Assembly (NCBI GenBank): GCA_964579675.1
Contig: CAZOIA010000123.1
Location: forward strand, 1-16,693
DNA from: CAZOIA01 sp964579675
GTDB taxonomy: Bacteria > Planctomycetota > Phycisphaerae > UBA1845 > PWPN01
Length of the DNA: 16,693 bases
Reading direction: 5' to 3'
Shown: positions 7,801-15,700 of the stretch, in pieces
Numbering within the stretch: the stretch's first letter is position 1
Layout: every line of letters begins with the position of its first letter
Made by a program: the position numbers and the translations under genes
The notes under the pieces: generated by a model
Seen by the model: only the letters and a program-made list of their open reading frames with translations
The model's database searches: none
What the model was told of the DNA's origin: nothing

Positions 7801-10800
7801 GCAGGTCCGATCGCGTCACGCCCGCGGTCTCTGCGGTCCGGACGTCCAGCAGCGGACTGCGGCGGATGACGATCCGGCCCTGATGCAGGGCGGCGTCGGG
7901 GGCCGCGACGATCGGCGCCGCGAACCGGGCCAACTCGCCCTGGCCGCCGGCGCCTTGTCGCCATAGATGCAGAGTGAACGTCTCCTGCTCCTTGGCCGGC
8001 TTGAGCAGCGTCACGTCGAGAACCTGCTGACCGTTCTCGGCACGCATCTCCCAGCCGCGGACGTTGCCGCCCTCGACCCTGGCTGCCAGATAGCCGCCGG
8101 GAAGGTGCAGGCGGAACGCCGTGCGCTCGCCGCGGCGGAACGCGAACTTGATCGCCCACATCAACCGGAGGCCGTCTTCCTGCACGTCCAGCACCGCTTG
8201 CGACTCGGCGGTAAGGCTCTGGTCCACCTCGCCTTCACTGACCTTCGGCCGCCAGCGGATCGTGACCGACCCGTCGAGGCCCAGGGCGCTGTGGATCCGC
8301 TCGTTGGCTGCGGCGGTCAGGTAGTTGGGGCGGTCGGTGACCCCGCTGAGGCGGACCTCGGTCTGCGGCTCAGGCACGTGGAGGGTCAGGGCGCTGGCCG
8401 GGGCCGCGGGCACGCGACCCGCTGCGACGCGCCAGCCCCCCCGACGATCGAGGTGCATGCGGATCGCCAGGTCGAGTCGATGACGCCCCTTGCCCGAGGC
8501 GTACAACACGATCAACGACTCGCCTGGCACCCGCTTGCGTCGTGCCGCTTGGGCAGCCCGCTGCTTGGGCTGCGGTTTCGCCGCCGGCCGGGCCAGGCTC
8601 AGCCGTGCAGGCCGACCGTCGAGCTCAGCCTTGGCCAGCACGCCGCCCTGGAGCGGCAGCGGCACGGTGACGGTCTCGTCCGCGTAGACGTCGAGCTCGA
8701 TGCGGCCTTCGATCAGCAGGTACTCGTCTCCCGCCAGCGTCGCCTCGAAGGCGGCACCCGCCAGCGCGTAAGGCGCCGGGGGTTCCTCCACCGTGATCTT
8801 GCGGTCCGGGTGCGCCAGGTTCCAGAGCCTGGTGTATTCGGCGTAAGGCACCAGCAGTTGATCGGCCTCGCGGACGCCGATCCCGGTCTTCGGGTCGTAG
8901 GGCACGATGATCGCGTCTTCGGGCACCTTGACCGGCTCGGGCGACTCGACCACCTGGACGAACACAGGCGTCGGCGACTCAGCCGACACGTCGGGCGCGG
9001 CACCGAGCGTGATCGCTAGCGCCAGCACCGCCGCCGCCACCGCCGCGGACGGCATCGACGCGCGAACCAGACGCACCAGCCAGCGGAACAATCCAATCGC
9101 AAGATAGACCGGTACCAACAGGGCTGCGGCCAGGAACGAATGGTTCAATGCCGAGATCAGCACCGCCGACGCGGTGACCAGCGGCAGCAGCGCGGTGATC
9201 AGCGCAACCAGCACGACATAAGACGCTTTCCTGCGCGCCGGACGGTTCACAAGGATCAATCCGCCCAACACGACGGCCAGAGCCAGTCCCCAGACCAGCG
9301 CGTCGAACCGCCGCTCGTTGGCCATCGTCACATCCAGACGGGGCTTGCCCCAGAGACTTCGGAACGCGATCCCGCGGCCCGTCTCGGCCAGATCGATCTT
9401 GAGACTGCGCAGGCCCTGCAGCGCCCAGGCGCCGCCGGATTCAAACCTCTCTACACGTCCTGCCGGGAGATACCCCATTTCCGGTACCTCGGCCATAGGG
9501 GCCTTCGAGGGCCCAGCTACTGTGGCCGGCGCGGGCTCGCCAGCGGCAGACGTTCTGAGCCACTCTTCCTCACCCTCGGGAACGCCCGCCCGCTCGCCGC
9601 CCCCCTTGGTGCCGTCACGCATCGCATCCAGGTAGGTGGTTCCACCCACAATGACGTCGTCCGCGACTCCGTCGCCGTCAAAATCGCCTTTCATCAGCCT
9701 GGAGCCGTCAGCGGCCGCTTCCTCGACGGAGGCGGCCAGCTCGTAGCTGACTTTCCGCGCCCGGGCAAGCGAGCCCATCCAGTAAAACGGATTGAACCCG
9801 CCGCCGGCGGAGAGGACCCAGCGGGCCAGCAGGGTGATCGCCGGCTCAGGCGGGAATACTTCGTCGGTGGTCAGCGTGCCGCCGCTGCGAATCACGCGGT
9901 AGCCGGTCGGCGCGTGCAGGTGCCAGAGCAGGTCCGCCACGGGCACCTCGGTCCCCGGCTGGTCCGGCGCGGTGCGCACCAGCAGCCTCGGCGCGGGGAT
10001 CTCGACGTCGCTGACCAGACCGGCCGCATCGACCGGCGTTTCATAAACGATCCGCAGGTCGCGCAGGGTCGCCTCTTCGCCCGCGGGCAGGCTGAGCAGA
10101 AGCTGATGGTTCTGCCGCTGCGGCTTGGCGGGCCGCCCGTCGAGCTCGACCGACCAGAGGATCGAGCCCGCCGGCAGTTGGGCTTCGAGGAACGGCGCCT
10201 TGGTGCGCAGCTCAAACCGCGCCGCCGTCTGGCTCAGACCCTCCGCCGAGACGAGCGTGACCAGCTCCGCCCGCTGGACGATCACCGGCGGCATACTGTA
10301 GGTCGGATGGCGAAAGACGCTGACCGCAACGGCCGGCGAATCGCCGACGAAGCGGTAGGCACCCAGGAGCCGCTTGCCCGGCTTGTACTCGGCGTCGACG
10401 AGCTCGCCGATGTCCGCTTTGCGCAGCGAGCTGGCGATCTGAACGTCCAGCTCGGCACTGCCTTCCACGGCAGCCAGCCCGGACTGATACGCGACGTCGG
10501 CGGCATGCACGATCGGCAGGGCGAGATCCCTGGGCTCCTCGGTGGCCAGCGGCTGCTGGAAATCGACCGCCAGGCGCACGGTGTCGCGCCGGCGCTCGCC
10601 GAGGATAACCGTCCAGCGCCGCACCTGCCCGGTGGGTTGACCGCGGTACTCTTTCAGGCCGACGCCGTCGAGACCGCGAATCGACAGTGCTGCCGGCGTG
10701 CTCGCCGGCAGGACCAGCGCAAGCTCGCGCGCCCGGGCCTGCTCGATGTCGTATGCCAACTCGTAATGGGCCACCAGAACGTCCGGCTTGATCACGAAGA

Positions 10801-12727
10801 ACGAGTAGGTCCGCGCCGTCAGCCGCGGCTCGATGTGCTCGACCGTCAGCACCGCATGGTAACCCGTCGATTCGTAGCGGTATGCCAGGTTGGTAGGCAC
10901 GCCGCCCAGGCCGTAGTTGCCCTTCTCGTTCTCGTCGAGCGGGGCGAGTTGTTCGAGCGATTCGGGCCGGACGGCCAGGTCGTCATGAGCAGCGACGGCG
11001 ACGGCGCCGACGTCGCGCGTCGCGCCGACCACCGCGAACACAGGAAACGTCGCTTGCGTCGTCTCCCAGTCGCCGAGCCATCCGCCCGGCGAGCTTTCCG
11101 CCTCGAAGTAGGTGACGTAAGGCTGGCCGGGCATCACGCCCTGAGGCAGTCTGACATGGATCCGCGCCGCCTCGTCGGCTCCGCCGTAGCGCTCGAAGAC
11201 CAGCGGTTTATCGTCGCCGGTCGTGACGCGCGTCACGTGCCAGCCGGCGGGCACGGTGAAGTCGAACGTGAAGAGCTTCTCGACCTCGGGCTGCAGGGTG
11301 AAGCCGCCGCGAACGCGATGGTCCTTGTCGGTCAGCGTCAACAGCAGGTTCGTCGTGACCAGGACCCGCGCTTCGGGTTTGCGGAAACCGGCCGACAGAC
11401 CGAACCCGGATTGTGGGGCGTAGTACGCCACCACCGGCCGGACGCGCGGCGCGCCGGGCTCAGCCTCGAACACCGACGCCGGCAGGGCCGCGGTCAATAC
11501 CGCCGTATCAATCGGGAGCAGACCCTGCGTTTCGATGTTCCGGGCCTTGAGCCGATCCTCGACGAGCAGGCCCACGACGGCTACCTGGCCCGCCACGTCG
11601 ATCGGCTCGAGTGCCGGCAGCGACCACTGATCGAGCTGGCTCGGCGACCGGAGCGCCGAGAGGTTCAGCACCACGGTGTCCGTGGTCTGCTCGCGAAGAT
11701 AGACGTCGAGCACACGCCGGTCCGCTTGCTGAGCCATGCTCCACCGGGCCAGCAGCGGCGACTTGACGTCGGTGATCTCGAACCCGTCGGGCACGGCGAA
11801 CTGGAAGTGTTCGACGGCCTTGTGCAGCACCGCCATCGAGAACGTGGCGTGGATCCGCTCGTAGGCCTGCGTGACTTCATTCACGATGACGCTGCGGGCG
11901 ACGACGACGCGCTCCTTGCGCAACAGCCGGCTGTTGAGCGTCATCGTGAGCGACACCTGCTCGCGGCGTGGGACCAGGACGAAACGGGTGACGCCGGCCG
12001 ACTCGTCCACGACGCGACTGACCGCCTCGGTGCCGCTCCTGATCTCGACATCGCCGGGCACGGTCAGCTCAAAGCGTGTAGCCGCCGGTGTGGGCACGCG
12101 GAAGTTGAGCACCTGCTGAGCGGCGGTCGTTTCCAGCGGCGCGACCAGCTCGAGCTCAAGCGCGTGCCCGCCGGTGCCCTCGACGAACAGCACGAGCCGC
12201 CCGTCGTCCGCCCGTCCGATCGGTGCACCTTGGCCGTCAAGGCGCGCGGCACGCAGACCGACACCCGCCAGATCCAGGCCGACCGCGTGCAGGCCGTCCT
12301 GGAAAACTACCAGGTTGAGCGTGCCTTTGATCGTGGCCCGTTCGCTGGAGACGGCGGCGTGATACTCGGCGGCGACGATGGCGAGCTCGCGCGGAGGCCG
12401 GGCTGCCTCTTCAACCTTGGCCCGGGCCAGTAGCTGCTCGTACTCGGGCCGCGACAGCAGCACGCGGTGCGGCTTGTGCTCCAGCAGCACGTGGAGATCC
12501 TCGAACGGCACGAACAGCTCGCGGACAATCTTCGGCTTGCCGCCGGCGGGCTCAGCGGCCTCGATGCGCCCGATGCCGGCCGGCCAGGCCGCCGACGCAC
12601 AGATAATCAGAATCCTCAGCGAGGCTTGCGGCCTCAGCCAAAGCCGACAGGATCGGCCCCCGGCCCAGGCCGCCTGTTTGCCAGAGAAACAGGAAACAGC
12701 ACTTGTGCCGCATGGAGGTCTACGCAT
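4850..12727 (-). CDS. Giant membrane-anchored two-unit beta-rich protein (2625 aa)
   Basis: I recognise no named family. The protein is two fused copies of the unit encoded by the upstream gene. Unit 2: export segment (about 37-58), paired motif FVPF...SRPEYEQLL (72-103), beta-rich ectodomain with W329, Y618 (RYES) and LPAGSILW (851 on), a D-x-D-x-D-G element (about 1012-1022), then three transmembrane helices (about 1141-1218). A signal-peptide-like segment begins at M1225, ending VSA about 1249. Unit 3: motif IVPY...LVPYAEYTRLW (1274-1302), W1559, Y1841 (HYES), LPAGAELW (2078 on), coiled coil (about 2195-2270), a secretin-N-like stretch TLIVTATPQQIKEIRQRI (about 2340-2357), a second coiled coil (about 2409-2443), a Gly-rich linker and two or three C-terminal helices (from about 2554). 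The start at 12727 is chosen over one 10 codons upstream because AGGAGG lies 8 nt before it. It overlaps the upstream stop by 8 bp, implying translational coupling. No catalytic motif was seen; the ectodomains probably face the periplasm or cell exterior. Function unknown. Confidence 0.9.
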   Translation of the reverse strand: MRRPPCGTSAVSCFSGKQAAWAGGRSCRLWLRPQASLRILIICASAAWPAGIGRIEAAEPAGGKPKIVRELFVPFEDLHVLLEHKPHRVLLSRPEYEQLLARAKVEEAARPPRELAIVAAEYHAAVSSERATIKGTLNLVVFQDGLHAVGLDLAGVGLRAARLDGQGAPIGRADDGRLVLFVEGTGGHALELELVAPLETTAAQQVLNFRVPTPAATRFELTVPGDVEIRSGTEAVSRVVDESAGVTRFVLVPRREQVSLTMTLNSRLLRKERVVVARSVIVNEVTQAYERIHATFSMAVLHKAVEHFQFAVPDGFEITDVKSPLLARWSMAQQADRRVLDVYLREQTTDTVVLNLSALRSPSQLDQWSLPALEPIDVAGQVAVVGLLVEDRLKARNIETQGLLPIDTAVLTAALPASVFEAEPGAPRVRPVVAYYAPQSGFGLSAGFRKPEARVLVTTNLLLTLTDKDHRVRGGFTLQPEVEKLFTFDFTVPAGWHVTRVTTGDDKPLVFERYGGADEAARIHVRLPQGVMPGQPYVTYFEAESSPGGWLGDWETTQATFPVFAVVGATRDVGAVAVAAHDDLAVRPESLEQLAPLDENEKGNYGLGGVPTNLAYRYESTGYHAVLTVEHIEPRLTARTYSFFVIKPDVLVAHYELAYDIEQARARELALVLPASTPAALSIRGLDGVGLKEYRGQPTGQVRRWTVILGERRRDTVRLAVDFQQPLATEEPRDLALPIVHAADVAYQSGLAAVEGSAELDVQIASSLRKADIGELVDAEYKPGKRLLGAYRFVGDSPAVAVSVFRHPTYSMPPVIVQRAELVTLVSAEGLSQTAARFELRTKAPFLEAQLPAGSILWSVELDGRPAKPQRQNHQLLLSLPAGEEATLRDLRIVYETPVDAAGLVSDVEIPAPRLLVRTAPDQPGTEVPVADLLWHLHAPTGYRVIRSGGTLTTDEVFPPEPAITLLARWVLSAGGGFNPFYWMGSLARARKVSYELAASVEEAAADGSRLMKGDFDGDGVADDVIVGGTTYLDAMRDGTKGGGERAGVPEGEEEWLRTSAAGEPAPATVAGPSKAPMAEVPEMGYLPAGRVERFESGGAWALQGLRSLKIDLAETGRGIAFRSLWGKPRLDVTMANERRFDALVWGLALAVVLGGLILVNRPARRKASYVVLVALITALLPLVTASAVLISALNHSFLAAALLVPVYLAIGLFRWLVRLVRASMPSAAVAAAVLALAITLGAAPDVSAESPTPVFVQVVESPEPVKVPEDAIIVPYDPKTGIGVREADQLLVPYAEYTRLWNLAHPDRKITVEEPPAPYALAGAAFEATLAGDEYLLIEGRIELDVYADETVTVPLPLQGGVLAKAELDGRPARLSLARPAAKPQPKQRAAQAARRKRVPGESLIVLYASGKGRHRLDLAIRMHLDRRGGWRVAAGRVPAAPASALTLHVPEPQTEVRLSGVTDRPNYLTAAANERIHSALGLDGSVTIRWRPKVSEGEVDQSLTAESQAVLDVQEDGLRLMWAIKFAFRRGERTAFRLHLPGGYLAARVEGGNVRGWEMRAENGQQVLDVTLLKPAKEQETFTLHLWRQGAGGQGELARFAAPIVAAPDAALHQGRIVIRRSPLLDVRTAETAGVTRSDLPAKIEDGRAPLEVSPLGIRPYQAYRFAATPFRITLEVSPVAARTSAFVQTILRIGERQRDLETKIDVDIRDRLAYGARVLLPEDLELERVTAPGKFEWALTEHEGQKLLTVYLSAGQTGQIPIVITGRLGERGEVEQVALPRIEALDVERQEGDIVVQADPAFNIKLTELAGCESVLMKRVYGWLDAGQRGLARAALHYESPDYKGLVRLTVRTPSVRCYTVTNVRVTDRAIEETVLCDFTVQLAGIRELSFILPGRFRDSRISVPQLRQKTIEPVSTEPDAPVRVRLELQDKLMGQIRVLVENDQLLTPDVHTVPLPVVETGRTRQRYVLIESAGRDEVVIEKTQGLEELGRKQREWARLQSILGQGITQAYLVQPDAAAPALEFRTQERAIVETVGARIALTQTLLVLDEGGTYRAIQSYRLDNSTEQSLEIVLPAGAELWTARVAGEPVKPTRVPDANKPRNVRIPLVKTAPGDLDYEVEIKYGGTLPGLGELSSLTFPLIRTVNVNVELSQVRLCLPETYKWFDFGGTMSEVEEEGDLAAGVVAYQTRQAERLTQTMRKGGAFAKIRAAENLKQLKVETEALQRSTSGFAANPRLQQELVTNADVIEQAGKDIERVQSDLDRTVTVDNRITLNEYYVGQRNTPARGAVNYLGSNFGYPVSAPASPPATQPAQAGEVNGRFNTQWFDSNALGTNTLIVTATPQQIKEIRQRIEGLDVATKTGAPSIAYGFDASGVQLADRPQAPALALKPEMQSQFADVRTQTWGARLKEQKAKRAEAQRSLLRYQAEIADKSRELAARRPAGGSGPGSGHDRRRESASTLDRASGRASTLLGMGAGRRGYAGGVAFGDGDEAAGLTAGAVPVAPAGLASLDVEIPRRGVVYRFTTPRGEVEITARAVSRPFMVNIENLVLVLAIALVGWGIYRFVSRADFIARYGRSAAVTLVVLGAISVVVGVLPVIALLACIGGITLGIHSRRSCTS
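9053..9315 (-). other. Internal membrane hairpins and signal-peptide-like segment at the unit fusion junction
   Basis: Within the giant protein (residues about 1138-1225) lie the hydrophobic segments LVWGLALAVVLGGLILV, YVVLVALITALLPLV and FLAAALLVPVYLAIGLF. A fourth, AAVAAAVLALAITLGAA, starts right after M1225 and ends in a VSA-like cleavage site. The loops are NRPARRK (after helix 1) and RWLVRLVRA (after helix 3), both basic, and LNHS (after helix 2), neutral. The positive-inside rule therefore puts both large ectodomains on the same outer face. No Shine-Dalgarno precedes M1225, so a separate start there is unlikely. Confidence 0.75.
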
Positions 12728-15700
12728 CGCTGGAACCTCCTTCGTTTTTCTTGTCACCTTGGTTCTTCTCGCCGCCCTGATCGGCGGGAGTCTCGGTTGG
12801 CGGCTTCGCTTCAGCCGGCGGTTTCGCCTGCGGTGGCTGAGCTCTGGCGACTGCCCTGGCCTGGAGGCGAGCCAGCCGGGCCTGCTCGCGGGCTTGTCGG
12901 CGGGCGATCAAGGCTGGATCCTTCGGGCGGGCCCAGATCATGTACTGCAACAGCCAGAGGATCAGCACGATACACGCCGCCGCAACCAGATAGCCGTCCA
13001 TGATCTGGATCGAGAACGTGGGGAAGAACACGCCGAGCAGCACGAGCACGACGACCAGCCCGCCGGCCACCAGCCAGCGGATCGCCGCCCGCGCACGCAC
13101 CAGCGCCAGACCGCAGGCTACGATCAGCGCGAAGACGATGATGTTCAGCGTGTCCTCGTCCATCGCGGCCAGCCTGAGTGACCCGTCAGGAGGCGGTGCC
13201 GGTCTCAACGCTGAAAACAGGTACATTCGACCGTCCGTCTGGAACGTGTCTACCGGCGAGCCGCCCAGCTTGATCCCCTCGATCACCCAGCCGACCAGGG
13301 ACCCATGGCTGCGCAGCGGGAACGGCTTGTGATCGAACATGGGCTGCCAACGCCAGCTTAGCTCGTCCGACCACGGACCGAGCGAGCCCAGGTACGCCAG
13401 CTCCTCAGGCAGATATGCGCAAAGGTAGACCTTCTGCACCGCCGGCTCCGACGGGAACGAGGGCAGGTCCATGCGCAGGCCTTTGCCGCTGACGGTGTAG
13501 CGCAGCTCGAGCAGAAACGGCTCGTCAGGGTTCTGCCCAACCAGCGGGACGAAGTAGTTGTCCTTCTCGCCCCGCTCGAGCGAGACGCCCTGCCCGTTGA
13601 TCCGCAATGGTTCCCGGTCAAACTCCACGCCGCCGGGCAGACGGATCGCCAGCCGCTGCCGGGCGCTGCGCATGTGGTAGAGGGCCTGGACCGAGATCTG
13701 ATCGCTGCGCGTCGCGACCATCTGCACGACCGCCCGCTCAATGCTGGTCCGCTTGACCTCCTCGAGCTGATAGCGGGTCACGGTGACGGTGAGCGTCCAG
13801 ACGTCGTGGAACTCGAAGGCCCGGGCGGCGCCGGCTACCTTCTGCCCGTCCATCAGGTCGTGCTGCGGGTCGATCGGGCGGACGCCCTTCGGCTCGCCCG
13901 TCTCATGCACGTCCATCGTCTCGGTCTTGGTCAGCACGATCTGGCCCCAGGCGCGGTCCAGCTCCGCCGGCCTGAGGTGCGGAATCACCAGCTCGACGCT
14001 CTTGCCGACCTCGAGCTCCTCCATCTTGTGCTCCCACGACAGGCGGATCGTCGCCGCACCCATGAACTCGGTCTCGCCGGTGAGACCCCAGGCGACGTAG
14101 CCCTCCGGCAAATCCTCGGGGCGGGGCGTGATGACCTTCTCGCGCACGCCGGAGGTCGTGTTGCGGATCTCGTCGGCCAGGTCGGCCGGGACGTCGATCC
14201 TCAGCGACTTCACGCCGCTGTAGCGGACGTCGTAGTTGAACGTCGCCCCGTAGTGGACTACCCCGGACTCGATGCGAACGACGAGCAACTGACGAGCGGT
14301 GACCTGCGGCTTGCGTCGCTCGACGGCGAGCTCGAGCGCGACGGCCTGCTCGGAGTAGGCGAAGGCGAGCACGGGCCGGGTTTCCGGCGGCCGGCCCTCA
14401 GCCGGCGCCATCCGGTCTAAGGCCTCCTGGAACGAGACGCTGCGCAGGCCCTCGGTCCGGCCGGGGTTCACGCGAAGGCTTTCGGGCGCGTAAACCATGA
14501 CCCGGCCGGTGGCGCGCTCGACCGACGCCGGCGCGACCTGCGGAATGCCGAGCGGCAGTTCCACCGTCTCACCGGTCGGGCTCAGCAACGCCGGCTCGGT
14601 AAGCTTCTTCTGCAGAGCCACCGCCAGACCCACCCGACCGAAGGCCTTGCGCGACAGGTTCACCACCAGGTGCGTCTTGTCGTCGCCGGTGAGGTAGTGA
14701 GTATCCACCTGCACCGCCTGGGTGTCGGGAGCCTCGCGCCCGTACACGCGGCGGACCTCGTAACCGGCGGGAATGTCCAGTTCGAATCGGAACACGCCGG
14801 CCCGCTCGACCTGGTAGACGGCCAGCACGTTGAGCGTCAGCCGCTCGGGCTCGAGACACGCCTCGACCAGCGTGTCGGCCACGATGCGAGGCTGGACCTT
14901 CTCCAATTGCAGCACCAGATCAAACGGCAGCGCCCCGTAACGGTAGGAGAACGTCCACTGCTGCTTGGCCAGCGCTTCGGGCAGCTCGGAGGCGTCGATC
15001 TGCATGAGCCCCCCGTGGCGCAACGCTTCCGCCCGCAGCCCCGCGCTGACCTGGACCACGACCAGCCCCTGCTGGCGGCCCACGCCGAACGCTTTCACCA
15101 CCGGCACCGTCAGCTCCTGGCTTGCTGCGTCCTCGCGGAACTGCTCCAACTCGACCGTGACGTTCTGTGTCCCGCGGGCCGGCTCGAAGAGCTGAACGGT
15201 GATCCGCTGCAGGCCACCCGCCGCCTCGACCGACCACTGACGCACGTTCGCGTCGAATACATTGACGATTTTCTGATCCGCGGGCACCTCCAGGAGCAGT
15301 TGCGACAGCTCCGCCCGGCTGATCTCGTAGCTCAGGCGGGCCCGTGTGCGGGTGACGCCTTCCTCGATCCGCACCTGTTGCTCGGTCCGGACACTGGCCA
15401 GCGCCTCCAGACCCGTGGCGCCCTCGGCCTTGGGCGTCCATTCGATCTGGACCGTCGGGGCAGCGCCTACGAACGCGAGCACTACCGTCTCGTCCGCGGG
15501 CTTGCCCGGTTCACCCTTCTCGGGCACTTCGGTGGCGGCGATCAGCGGTCGGATCTGGACCTTGACCCCCGGCTCGGGGATGCGGACCCGCCATCGGCTC
15601 ACCGGCGCCTGAGGCGACTCGAACGACACGCTGTTCTGGCCCGGCGATTTGGCGAAGGCCTTGACGTACTCGAGCGACAACTCGATCAGCTCGGGCTCTT

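Noticed and set aside
9053..9055. Separate gene start at the internal Met of the giant (residue 1225)
   Set aside because: The frame is continuous and no Shine-Dalgarno precedes this ATG; the four-helix topology explains the segment as part of one protein.
9140..12433. A very long open frame (1097 codons) on the plus strand inside the giant gene
   Set aside because: It lies entirely antisense to the giant gene, is rich in Arg, Gly, Gln and His with no domain-like pattern, and follows from the GC-rich third positions of the real gene.
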